From: Didemnitutus sp041906465
Lineage (GTDB): Bacteria; Verrucomicrobiota; Verrucomicrobiia; Opitutales; Opitutaceae
Assembly: GCA_041906465.1 (NCBI GenBank)
Contig: JAYRJE010000020.1
Coordinates: 1-64,000 of the forward strand
Reading direction: 5' to 3'
DNA length: 64,000 bases
A program made the position numbers and the translations under genes. A model generated the notes under the pieces. It saw only the letters and a list, made by a program, of their open reading frames with translations. It was not told the origin of the DNA and did not search any database. Below, piece after piece: positions 8,529-16,599 of this stretch. Positions within the stretch are counted from its first letter, which is position 1; each line of letters opens with the position of its first letter.

Positions 8529-9221
8529 CTAGCGAAACAGGTTGTATTTCAGAATGGCATACATGGCGCGGAATCCGTCGCGCCAACCGATCTTCTTCCC
8601 TTCGGCGTAAGTCCGGCCGTAGTAGCTCACTCCCACTTCATAGATGCGGCATTTGGGCAGGGCCGCGATTTTCGCGGTTATCTCCGGTTCAAACCCGAAT
8701 CGATCTTCCTCCAGCTTGATTTGGCCAAGAATCTCGCGGCGGAAGACCTTGTAGCATGTCTCCATGTCCGTGAGGTTGATGTTGGTGAGCATGTTTGAAA
8801 CGAGGGTGAGAATTCGATTGCCCACCATGTGCCAAAAATAGACGACCCGGTGAGCTTGCCCACCCATGAAGCGCGATCCGAAGACCACGTCGGCTTTCCC
8901 GTCCAGAATCGGTTTTATCAGCACGGGATATTCTTGGGGATCATATTCGAGGTCGGCGTCTTGGACGATCACGATGTCACCGGTGGCGGCAGCGAAGCCG
9001 GAGCGGAGGGCGGCACCCTTTCCACGGTTGACCTCATGGTAGATGACCTTGTCCACCAAGGGGGCGATCTCGGCGCGAAGTCGGTCGCGTGTGCCATCGC
9101 TGGAGCAATCGTCCACGATGATAATCTCCTTGTCGGCTACCGGCGCAGCCTGCACGGCGGCGACGATTTCGTGGATCGTCTTTCGTTCATTATAGCAGGG
9201 AATGACTATGGAAAGTTTCAT
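8529..9221 (-). CDS. Polyprenyl-phosphate glycosyltransferase, DPM1/GT2 type
   Basis: The product is 230 residues and soluble. It begins MKLSIVIPCYNERKTI and has IIIVDDCSSDGT, GKGAALRSGF and VIVQDADLEYDP (the DxD motif), then the DMETCYKVFRREI block characteristic of dolichol/undecaprenyl-phosphate mannosyl- or glucosyltransferases. These load a sugar from a nucleotide donor onto polyprenyl phosphate. That product is flipped by GtrA-like proteins and used by the GT39-like membrane enzymes, all of which are encoded nearby. The start at 9221 fits the family N-terminus; an ATG 12 bases upstream (MYPAMKL) is an alternative. Confidence 0.88.
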   Translation of the reverse strand: MKLSIVIPCYNERKTIHEIVAAVQAAPVADKEIIIVDDCSSDGTRDRLRAEIAPLVDKVIYHEVNRGKGAALRSGFAAATGDIVIVQDADLEYDPQEYPVLIKPILDGKADVVFGSRFMGGQAHRVVYFWHMVGNRILTLVSNMLTNINLTDMETCYKVFRREILGQIKLEEDRFGFEPEITAKIAALPKCRIYEVGVSYYGRTYAEGKKIGWRDGFRAMYAILKYNLFR

Positions 9222-9238
9222 TGCAGGATACATGAGAC

Positions 9239-9823
9239 TCAGGTTGCCCAGCTCGCCGCGTGTTCCCGCGCCGTCATCACCGCGGTCGGGGTGAAGCTGA
9301 GTTGCCGCATCCGCTCTCGATAGAGAGGGATGTCGCCGGGGCGTCCCCAACGTTCAGGGCAGACCAGGCAGGTTTGAAAACCGGCGAGTTCGCGCGTGAC
9401 CTCGGGGGTGAGCGGCAGACGGGTGTTGGTGTCAATCCAGACCCAATCGATCACTCCGCGGTAGTGGAGTGCGGTCTCGAGGGACTCGTCCTCGGAGTAG
9501 CGCGCGGCAATCCGGCGCTCACCGAGGCGCGCGGCGCGGTAGAGGTAGGGAAACTCCACATCGAGCAGAAAGAAGCGTTTGGTTCCTCGAGCTTCAACCA
9601 GACGAATTACTTCGGATTCGATGCCGGCCTCCTTAATGTTCAGGACGAGCAGTCCGTGGTGGTATTCTTCCAGCCAGTCGACGAAACGCTCTCCGCCTTT
9701 GAACGGATCGTGATTGAGGATCAAAGTGCTTCCGTCGGCGCGGATATCGATCTCGGCTCCGAAATGCTCGGGCAGGTCCCGAAGCTGATCCCGGCGGTTA
9801 AGGCGATGAATGACGATTTCCAT
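9239..9823 (-). CDS. GDPD-like (glycerophosphodiester phosphodiesterase fold) protein
   Basis: The product is 194 residues, shorter than the usual 240-300 residues of GDPD enzymes. The N-terminus MEIVIHRLN..., then EIDIRADGSTLILNHDP, reproduces the spacing of the GDPD catalytic residues: His in HR, the E-x-D pair, and the HD after DG. It is cytosolic, with no signal peptide. Position between two polyprenyl-type GT2 genes suggests action on a phosphodiester-linked polysaccharide precursor, but the substrate is unknown. The family call rests on these short motifs only. Confidence 0.55.
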   Translation of the reverse strand: MEIVIHRLNRRDQLRDLPEHFGAEIDIRADGSTLILNHDPFKGGERFVDWLEEYHHGLLVLNIKEAGIESEVIRLVEARGTKRFFLLDVEFPYLYRAARLGERRIAARYSEDESLETALHYRGVIDWVWIDTNTRLPLTPEVTRELAGFQTCLVCPERWGRPGDIPLYRERMRQLSFTPTAVMTAREHAASWAT

Positions 9824-9835
9824 ACTAAACGAGAA

Positions 9836-10561
9836 TCAAATGCGACCTGACCGGATATCGCGTCGAAGTTGACGGATGAACGTCCACGTGCGCTTGGTGA
9901 GTTTCCATTTCAGCCTAAAAGAGCCGCCGCCTTTAGCCTCACCGAAGTGGCGCGCGCCGAAAACCACCGGTAGGCGCACGAGGGCATAGCCGCACTGACG
10001 AGCGATGAAGAGAGCATAGAGATCGAGCGAAAAGTCGTGGGGCGGCTGCGTCATCTGCGCGAGGAGCGCACGCGGAAAAAGCTTGGGCTGCGCGTTAACG
10101 TCGTCCACGCGAGTGCCCAGCATCAGGGAAGCGACCACGGACATTCCGGTCGTGAAGAAGGCATCGAAGAGAGGACGTTGCACACGCTGGCCTTGTAGAA
10201 ACGACCGGGTTGGCTCCGGAGCGTCGAGCAGGCGGGCGAAGCCCTCGATCACGATTTTCGGGTCGTATTGGGAGTCGGCATGAGTCCAGCCGATGAATTC
10301 ACCGCGCGCGGCGCGCAGTCCCGCCAGGATGCCAAAGCCGTAGCCCTGATTCTTCTCAACGTCTACCACTCGCGCGAAGGCACGTCCGGGTTTTTCGAGT
10401 TCGCGGGCAAGCACGGCCGCCGAGTCATCCGTGCTGCCGTTATTGACGAAGATCACTTCGAGATCGGTGCGGTCGCCCAAAGCTTCGGCAAGGCGGGCGA
10501 AGAGCGACGGCAAGGTCTCGGCTTCATTGTAGCAAGGAAGGACGATGGATAGACGCGGCAT
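9836..10561 (-). CDS. GT2-family glycosyltransferase, polyprenyl-phosphate type
   Basis: The product is 241 residues. Motifs are LSIVLPCYNEAETLPSLF, VIFVNNGSTDDS, NQGYGFGILAGL and GWTHADSQYDP (DxD position HADSQ). After the catalytic core are DVNAQPKLFPR and a short basic C-terminus without membrane helices. It resembles enzymes that charge polyprenyl phosphate, giving a second such enzyme beside 8529-9221. It lies 6 bases downstream of the acyltransferase and 12 bases upstream of the GDPD-like gene, so it is probably in the same transcript. Confidence 0.85.
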   Translation of the reverse strand: MPRLSIVLPCYNEAETLPSLFARLAEALGDRTDLEVIFVNNGSTDDSAAVLARELEKPGRAFARVVDVEKNQGYGFGILAGLRAARGEFIGWTHADSQYDPKIVIEGFARLLDAPEPTRSFLQGQRVQRPLFDAFFTTGMSVVASLMLGTRVDDVNAQPKLFPRALLAQMTQPPHDFSLDLYALFIARQCGYALVRLPVVFGARHFGEAKGGGSFRLKWKLTKRTWTFIRQLRRDIRSGRI

Positions 10562-10567
10562 TGGTTT

Positions 10568-11605
10568 TTAGAGTCCAATCCAGCGGGAACCCGTCCAGAT
10601 GCGTCGAGCTACCCAGCTCAGCGCAACAGGTCCGAGAACTGCCAGCATGATGACATACGTCAAGCTGATGTAACCCGGTCCCCCAGCCAGCCGCCCGGGA
10701 TTGACCATGAACCATTTGAATACCTCGTAATGCAGTAAGAAAATCGGCAACGAATGCCGCCCAAGGAGAGCCAGAAAACGTGATGTAGAGCGGCGCACGG
10801 CCATCCACCACGCGGCGCCGAGTCCCATCCAGATTAGGTAGTGGTCCAATGATTGAGGAAGCGAAAGCTGAGCGAGATCGACGCGCTTATGCCAAGGACT
10901 GTGGGTTTTGAGCGGCTCGATTGTGTAAAGCAACATGCCCACACCTAGTGCCAACAGCCACCAACCAATTGGAGAAACGGAGGCGATTCGCAGACGCGTG
11001 CGCTCGACAAACAATACAAACCAAATGTAAGGCAGGCACAGGAGCGCGACATCCAGACCAAAGGGGATGATTTGGTGATGCGTGATAATCCACGGCAAAG
11101 CGGCGAATGCGGCGAACCAGAGCCCGAGCCAACCGATTGCGTGCACCGGCCGAGGCGAGGTGGCCTCTACCAGCGCCGCCAATACCCGCACGCTGGCGAG
11201 GGCCGGAAGAAACCATAGGGTGCTCTGAAGGGCATCGAAGTTTCCGCGCGCGAGCCAAGCGAGCCATACGCTAGGCTTCTGATAGAGGACCTGAAACTGC
11301 TGAAAACCGAACCAAAGCGCATACGGAACCAAGATCGTGCCGACGCTTTTCACCAGCGATCGCCAATCCGGCCGGGCAAAGCAGCAGCTGAGCGCGAAGA
11401 ATAGAGGGATATGAAAGAGGTAGATACTTTCGTTGAGCCAGCCCCACCACCACGGCTGGAATCCGAGAAAAATGCCCAGCGGTAGGTGGCCAACAACGAC
11501 GCAAAGGATGAGAAACCCGCGCAAAGCATCGAGTCCTTGGTCTCGTTCGCTTTCGGAGATAGCCGGACGCGGCGCAGCGATCGTCTGGTGTGGCTGGGTA
11601 TTCAT
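10568..11605 (-). CDS. Acyltransferase 3 family membrane protein (sugar O-acetylation)
   Basis: The product is 345 residues with about ten hydrophobic helices. The N-terminal signature R.QGLDALRGFLILCVVVGHL contains the D-x-x-R...G-H pattern of acyltransferase 3 proteins, with the catalytic His in the first helix (VVVGH). WLNESIYLFHIPLFFALS and the later LPIFLLHYEVF also match the family. Such proteins move acetyl or similar groups from the cytosol to extracytoplasmic glycans, so this one likely decorates the cluster polysaccharide. The start (MNTQPHQ) overlaps the GtrA stop in ATGA, which chose it over the longer frame. Confidence 0.85.
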   Translation of the reverse strand: MNTQPHQTIAAPRPAISESERDQGLDALRGFLILCVVVGHLPLGIFLGFQPWWWGWLNESIYLFHIPLFFALSCCFARPDWRSLVKSVGTILVPYALWFGFQQFQVLYQKPSVWLAWLARGNFDALQSTLWFLPALASVRVLAALVEATSPRPVHAIGWLGLWFAAFAALPWIITHHQIIPFGLDVALLCLPYIWFVLFVERTRLRIASVSPIGWWLLALGVGMLLYTIEPLKTHSPWHKRVDLAQLSLPQSLDHYLIWMGLGAAWWMAVRRSTSRFLALLGRHSLPIFLLHYEVFKWFMVNPGRLAGGPGYISLTYVIMLAVLGPVALSWVARRIWTGSRWIGL

Positions 11606-12024
11606 CCAATGTCGGAGCGGCACGGCTGCTCGGATGTTGCGGAGCGATGCGTCGCGCGGAACACGATCCACTTCTGGCCGACGAAGTTGGTGCACGTGGA
11701 TATCCCTGTAGCGATGAGGAAGGCGAGTTCCCGGATACCGACGGTGGCGAGCACGAGGTCGTGGATGACTGAGTTGAGGAACCAGCCTGCAAGGTAGACG
11801 AGCGTGAAGAGGACGGGTTCGTGCAGGGTCAGCCGGCGCCGGCCGAACGTGAAGAATTTGTTGGCAAAGAACCCCCAGAGTGCCCCTGCGGCGAAGCTTA
11901 CTCGCTTTGCCCACGCCGCATCGAGCCACCCCAAGGCAGTGATGCCGTAGTAGGTCCCGGCATCGATCGCGATGGCGAACAAACCGACGAGGAGATAGCG
12001 GAGCAGCTGGGAGCGGAAAGCCAT
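11602..12024 (-). CDS. GtrA-family membrane protein (polyprenyl-linked sugar flippase)
   Basis: The product is 140 residues with four hydrophobic helices, the full size of a GtrA protein. The family pattern LLRYLLVGLFAIAIDAGTYY near the N-terminus and ANKFFTFGRRR after helix 2 are clear, as is VGQKWIVF near the C-terminus. GtrA proteins are thought to flip polyprenyl-phosphate sugars. Polyprenyl-loading GT2 genes and GT39-like enzymes in the same cluster complete that scheme. The stop overlaps the acyltransferase start. Confidence 0.85.
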   Translation of the reverse strand: MAFRSQLLRYLLVGLFAIAIDAGTYYGITALGWLDAAWAKRVSFAAGALWGFFANKFFTFGRRRLTLHEPVLFTLVYLAGWFLNSVIHDLVLATVGIRELAFLIATGISTCTNFVGQKWIVFRATHRSATSEQPCRSDIG

Positions 12025-12047
12025 CGACGGAGGCGGGCTTGCCGTGC

Positions 12048-12851
12048 TCAGGTGGAGGCCGCCGGCTCGACCGGCGTGCCGAGACCGGCTTGCTGGAAGT
12101 AGCCGCGCCAGTAGTCGTAGATCGCGAGGTCCTGCGGGGTGCCCCAGCAGATGTAGCGGTTCACTTCGAGCGGCATTCCGCGCAGGCCGCGCGCGAGCGC
12201 GAAGTTGATGGCCTGATCGACGTAGAACTCGTTTTTCACGCGGGCGTTGGCTCGAATCATGTCATCGCAGGCGGCGATGAAGTCGGCGGCACGGCGGAAG
12301 GTGAAGGCGCCGATGACGGCGTGATCCTCCATCGGTTGATCGCTGATAGGGACCTTCACAGACACGCCTGCGATCGAGCTGTCGGATTCCGTTTTCACCC
12401 AACCATACATTTTCGGGTTCTGCAGGACGGCGGGATTGTGACGGAAGGTCCAAACGGCGAAATCCGCGTCACCGGCGAGAAAGGTGCGTTGATACAGAGC
12501 GGCGGGCCAGGTCATGGCATTGTCGCACGCCCCGATCGTGAGGACGTCATCGGGCCGGAGCGAATCACGCGCGAGCAGGCAGGTGCACGCCTGACCTTCG
12601 GTCAGATGGTCGACGGAAATCACGGTGGCCGGGCGAAACATCTCTTCCAATTGCGATCCGATGTCGCTGTCGCGCAGATGTTCGGCCCGGCAGACAAATA
12701 TCCACTCGTCGCAAGCGGGAAGACTGCGCGCGGCGTGAACAATCATGGGCTGTCCGCCGACATTGATCAGCGGCTTGGGCACGGTGAAACCCGCATCGAC
12801 AAACCGCTGGCCAGCTCCAGCCATGGGGATGAGATTTACGCGGCGCGACAT
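12048..12851 (-). CDS. Sugar-phosphate nucleotidyltransferase (NTP_transferase family)
   Basis: The product is 267 residues. The N-terminus NLIPMAGAGQRFVDAGF..PKPLINVGGQPM is the nucleotide-binding signature G-x-G-x-R-F...PKPL of sugar-1-phosphate nucleotidyltransferases. IGACDNAMTW contains the D-N/D pair that binds Mg and sugar phosphate in the family. It should activate a sugar phosphate with NTP for use by a cluster transferase. The start at MSRRVNLIP is the only one that fits the family N-terminus. The neighbours (2H phosphoesterase, NTase-phosphatase fusion, epimerase-like domain) suggest one precursor pathway. Confidence 0.82.
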   Translation of the reverse strand: MSRRVNLIPMAGAGQRFVDAGFTVPKPLINVGGQPMIVHAARSLPACDEWIFVCRAEHLRDSDIGSQLEEMFRPATVISVDHLTEGQACTCLLARDSLRPDDVLTIGACDNAMTWPAALYQRTFLAGDADFAVWTFRHNPAVLQNPKMYGWVKTESDSSIAGVSVKVPISDQPMEDHAVIGAFTFRRAADFIAACDDMIRANARVKNEFYVDQAINFALARGLRGMPLEVNRYICWGTPQDLAIYDYWRGYFQQAGLGTPVEPAAST

Positions 12852-12906
12852 GAGGCAATCGAACTCAATTGGAAAAGTTGCAGGATCAGAGCGCTGGGAG
12901 GAACGG

Positions 12907-13539
12907 TCAAGGCCGGCTTCCAATCAGCGGCACGCTGGCATAGCGCGTGTGTTGATCGCCTTGCACCAGCCAGAGAGAGACGCTTCGGACTTCGAACGTG
13001 TGTTCGGGTGAACCCGACATGAGGTCGGCGATGAGCGGGTCGGTGGCAGCCACCCGCGGAGAACCGATCGTGCAGTGAGGCAGCCAATGCGCGCCAACGA
13101 AAGGATAGCCGTAACGCTCGAGGCTCGACGCGAAGGGTTCGCGACCTGCCAACGGATGGGCCGCCGCCGTCTTGTGATCATGCCGAGGACCGATCGCCTC
13201 GGCAACGCGCCGTTGAAGTCGCTGGAGTTCCTCTGTTAGCTCCAAGCCGAACGCGATCGTGTGTCCGCCCCCGGCGAGAGTGTCGCCGGGGAACTGCCGC
13301 CAACTCGTCGAGCGCAGGACAAACGGTGTCAAATCGGCGAGCGCCACCCGCAGAGCGGAGACCGCCGGCTCGGGGGGGCCGAAATCGCCGAACAGCAGTG
13401 TGCAATGAGGCGGGTGCGCAGTGTAGGCCTGCGCGGGCATGCGCGCTTCGAGCAATGCCTTGCGGGCAAGCAGCGCGGATCGGAGCGATCCTTCCGGTTC
13501 GACGAAGATTGCCAACAGCGGGCGGGGGGCCGGGATCAT
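12907..13539 (-). CDS. 2H phosphoesterase superfamily protein (RNA ligase/CPDase-like)
   Basis: The product is 210 residues, with two HCT motifs at residues 45-47 and 155-157, the H-x-T/S pair that defines 2H phosphoesterases. These act on 2',3'-cyclic or 1'',2''-cyclic phosphates and related diesters. The start at MIPAPRPLL fits the first strand (LLAIFVEP) of the fold. It is placed between the NTase/histidine-phosphatase fusion and the sugar nucleotidyltransferase, which is unusual for a tRNA-processing type enzyme. A role on a cyclic-phosphate or nucleotide-sugar intermediate is possible but is inference. Confidence 0.72.
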   Translation of the reverse strand: MIPAPRPLLAIFVEPEGSLRSALLARKALLEARMPAQAYTAHPPHCTLLFGDFGPPEPAVSALRVALADLTPFVLRSTSWRQFPGDTLAGGGHTIAFGLELTEELQRLQRRVAEAIGPRHDHKTAAAHPLAGREPFASSLERYGYPFVGAHWLPHCTIGSPRVAATDPLIADLMSGSPEHTFEVRSVSLWLVQGDQHTRYASVPLIGSRP

Positions 13540-13546
13540 TGGAAAG

Positions 13547-15013
13547 CTAAGCGACGGGAGGGGACCAGCCGACCAGAGCGTCGGTGATGCGCGCGGTCTG
13601 CTCGCGCGTGAGATCGAGATAGGTGCAACCTCCGAGCCGGCGAACGGTGATGGCTTCGCTGTGGGCCACGGGAATGAGGTGCCAGCGGGAGTGCGGCACA
13701 CCTAAACCGGCTCCGAGCAGGCAGCGGAGGACGACGTTATGGGTGACGACAAGGCTGGGCTGGGCGGAATCGAGACGGGCAAGGAAAGACTGGAGACGGG
13801 CGGCCACGTCGGACGTGTTTTCTCCACCCGGAAATCGAGGGTCACCGCCGCGCTTCCATTCGGCGGCAATCTCGGGATACCGAGCGGCGAATTCCGCGAA
13901 ACGCACGCCTTCGGCGGTGCCATAGTCGATTTCGAGTAGAAGCGGGTCGAGCGTGAGGCGCGCGGTCGGGGCCAAGGCGGTGGCGGTCAGTCGGCAACGC
14001 AATGCCGGGCTGGAAAACACCTGCGTGAGTGGTGTGGTGAGCGGAGGTGGTGCTTCGAGAATGCCTGGATCGCGACCTTGGCCGAGAAAAGTCCCGTCGT
14101 TGAGAGCGGTGCGCGCGTGGCGAACGAACGTATGGCGCGTGGCACGCTTTTCCCAAGTATCGTGAAGCGTGCCAGCGAACGCTGCAATAAACGCCCGCGT
14201 GCGCGTTACCGTATCGGGAGGAAAGTCGTGGCGGCGGGCGCGTTTGATCACCGTAAGAGCGCAGAACCAATCGATGAATTCTCCGCAAGCAGGCAAATGG
14301 GTGCGCCAGAAGTCCAGGAGAGCATCACCGGTGAGTTGAACGTTTTGGTGGAGCAGAAGCTTGGCGTAATTGGCGACGAGGTTGCGAACAATGTGGTAGG
14401 CGTATTCGCCTTGGTGCCGAGCATCGAGCGGGAGCCGTTCGGTGCGCTCGGTGCGACCGGTCGCGGTAAACTCGTGTCGGCGATAGCTGATGCAACCCGC
14501 GGCAATGTCCTCAAGGTAATTGGCAAGGCTGCGCCGCGCGCTGAGAAAGTGCTGCGGTTGAAGAGCAAGGACTGGATAAATCTGCCGCAGCGACGGGCCA
14601 GCGTGGTGCGGGCTGCGTTCCCAATCGAGGCAGGTGAACGGACTTTGCAGCACATGCTCGCGGTGGCCGGCCAGGTCATAGATCATCAGATGCACGACCA
14701 CGGTGCCGGTCACATCGAATTTTAGTGGACCGAAGGTGTCATTTATGAGGACGCGGTGGTCGGGAAGGCCGAGTAGCGCGGCGGGCACCGCTGCAACTGC
14801 GGCGCGGCACGCGGCGAATGTCTCGGCCGTGAGCACATCCAAGACGACAACCACATCGATATCACTGATGCCGTCGAGGCCGGGACGCTCCACGAAGGAG
14901 CCGGTGAAGGTAACCGAGCGAACCGCAGGCACGGAATTGATGGCCTGCACGATGGAGGCCGCGAAGGCCTGCTTTGCCGGCTCTGCTTTAAGGGTCGCGG
15001 CGAACTGGTTCAT
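13547..15013 (-). CDS. Fusion: Pol-beta-type nucleotidyltransferase + histidine phosphatase
   Basis: The product is 488 residues. Residues 1-100 have TGSFVERPGLDGISDIDVVVVLD: the G-S (38-39) and D-x-D (D51, D53) of the Pol-beta nucleotidyltransferase superfamily. A helical middle region follows. From about residue 290 the protein is a histidine phosphatase (phosphoglycerate-mutase-like): FVRHARTAL with R298-H299, a VFSSPALRCRLTA block, LEIDYGTAEG with acid E361, and VVTHN with H425. All core catalytic positions of both halves appear present. The start overlaps the upstream stop in ATGA. It may transfer and remove phosphate or nucleotidyl groups on a polysaccharide precursor; the reaction is unknown. 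Confidence 0.78.
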   Translation of the reverse strand: MNQFAATLKAEPAKQAFAASIVQAINSVPAVRSVTFTGSFVERPGLDGISDIDVVVVLDVLTAETFAACRAAVAAVPAALLGLPDHRVLINDTFGPLKFDVTGTVVVHLMIYDLAGHREHVLQSPFTCLDWERSPHHAGPSLRQIYPVLALQPQHFLSARRSLANYLEDIAAGCISYRRHEFTATGRTERTERLPLDARHQGEYAYHIVRNLVANYAKLLLHQNVQLTGDALLDFWRTHLPACGEFIDWFCALTVIKRARRHDFPPDTVTRTRAFIAAFAGTLHDTWEKRATRHTFVRHARTALNDGTFLGQGRDPGILEAPPPLTTPLTQVFSSPALRCRLTATALAPTARLTLDPLLLEIDYGTAEGVRFAEFAARYPEIAAEWKRGGDPRFPGGENTSDVAARLQSFLARLDSAQPSLVVTHNVVLRCLLGAGLGVPHSRWHLIPVAHSEAITVRRLGGCTYLDLTREQTARITDALVGWSPPVA

Positions 15014-16599
15014 CTGGACGGGTGCTCCAATCCCGGCCCAAGAAAAACGCTATAGTCTTCGGGGTAGGTCCGTTCGGTAAAGCCAAGGCCGAGAAAGTGC
15101 TCGCGATCCGAGGAAGACACGGCGCGCACGGAAATGAAGCGAGTTTCCGGCGTGACGAAGCCGCGCAACTCTGCGCTCCACATCAAACGTGTGCTTACAG
15201 GTTCGATCGGTGCGCGAAACTGCGCCAGCACTGCCCTCGGTGGCAAACGTTGCACGAGCGGACGATAGAGCTTCACCACATTCGTGTAGTAATTCTGAAA
15301 CTCCTGAATCTGGCTTTCTCGCGCGCGCAAGAAGCTGCGGATTTTGGCACCGCACTCAGGCGCGAGCACAAGCAAGTGTGCTGTGAGGGCAGTCACATAT
15401 AATATCTTTCCTAGCCGTGATTGTAGTTCCATCGACAAAAGGAGCGACAGCCCCACAGTGACCACAAACACGGGACAGAGCAAATACCAGGTCCAAACGC
15501 GATTCGTCGTCGCCATAGTCAAAAGGATAGCCACGGCGCCGACAACGACGAATGCTGTTGCTGGCAACCATTCCGTTTGTTGCGCACGAGATCGTAGCCG
15601 ACGAATAAGGAAAAACAGACATATCAAGACCAATAAGCCCGATCCGATCGGGCTGAAGAACTCTCGGGATATGCCGGTGGTGTTGATTCCAATAAGATCG
15701 GTCGAATTCGGGTTGTTCCACCATGCGGCGAGTCGATTGATGAAACCCGGAGGGCGAATCACGTGCGGGTGATTGTCTGAGTTCATCAAGTCGGAGAGTC
15801 GCTGATATTTTGCCAGCCATGAACCTAAGCCGGTCGATATGATGCTGGAATTGGCGAGGACTAGCCCCGCGGCTCCAAAGATGCCCGCAATTAGAGCAAC
15901 TGGCCAGCGGCGAGGTTCAGGGAGCTTAAAGCCGAATAGGGCAACGACGAAAAGCGGTAGGAGAAATACGTTGTAGGCCTTCGTCGCAAGTGCCACGCCC
16001 ATGGTCAGACTGGCGAAGATTGTAAGCACCAAAGGATGTGAACCCTGACTCGCTGCTGCGCGCGTGGCTAAAAGCAAGGCGAGTAGCACGAGGAATGTAG
16101 CTAGATAGTCCGGTGAAAATGGCTTATATAAAAGCATGAGGCCCGGCATGAAACACAAGAGCATGCAAAAAGCCGCGGAGGCTGGCGCAGTGCGTCCTTG
16201 GCCGAGCGCATGAACCAACATTATGCCCAGCCGCAATGATGCTAGATGGAAGCCTAAGGTCACAAAGCGAAGTGCTAACAGCGGGGAGGGATTGTCGGTT
16301 TCCATGTAGCCGGCCCAAGGAAGGGCAGCGACGCTGTAGATTTGCCAAAACAGATCACCGTAGCCGAAAGGTTCGGGTCGGGAGAAGAATCCGACTAAAT
16401 CACCGCGGAGGAGGCATTGTTGCAGGCTGTGGATATGGGGAAGAAATTGGTATTCGTCCCAGCTCACACGTTGCCACAGCGTGGTCGGAATTCTCCAATC
16501 GCTGAGCCAGGCGACTGCCAGATAGAGCGTCCAAACAAAAGCCACGATCCACGGCGCTTGCGAAAGCGCGGAGGTCATTTTGAGGCGGAGCAGCTTCAT
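15010..16599 (-). CDS. Polytopic membrane protein, GT39-like glycosyltransferase
   Basis: The product is 529 residues with about ten to twelve hydrophobic helices. The N-terminal loop has WQRVSWDEYQFLPHIHSL, where the acidic DE pair sits at the position of the catalytic Asp of PMT/ArnT-type enzymes. The soluble tail has VKLYRPLVQRLPPRAVLAQF and ends in a short beta-rich segment. Both ends are ATGA overlaps (with the GtrA-RPE fusion upstream and the NTase-phosphatase downstream), so the gene is tightly embedded in the putative precursor module. Base composition here (about 15400-16500) looks lower in GC than its neighbours, a possible sign of transfer. Confidence 0.65.
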   Translation of the reverse strand: MKLLRLKMTSALSQAPWIVAFVWTLYLAVAWLSDWRIPTTLWQRVSWDEYQFLPHIHSLQQCLLRGDLVGFFSRPEPFGYGDLFWQIYSVAALPWAGYMETDNPSPLLALRFVTLGFHLASLRLGIMLVHALGQGRTAPASAAFCMLLCFMPGLMLLYKPFSPDYLATFLVLLALLLATRAAASQGSHPLVLTIFASLTMGVALATKAYNVFLLPLFVVALFGFKLPEPRRWPVALIAGIFGAAGLVLANSSIISTGLGSWLAKYQRLSDLMNSDNHPHVIRPPGFINRLAAWWNNPNSTDLIGINTTGISREFFSPIGSGLLVLICLFFLIRRLRSRAQQTEWLPATAFVVVGAVAILLTMATTNRVWTWYLLCPVFVVTVGLSLLLSMELQSRLGKILYVTALTAHLLVLAPECGAKIRSFLRARESQIQEFQNYYTNVVKLYRPLVQRLPPRAVLAQFRAPIEPVSTRLMWSAELRGFVTPETRFISVRAVSSSDREHFLGLGFTERTYPEDYSVFLGPGLEHPSR

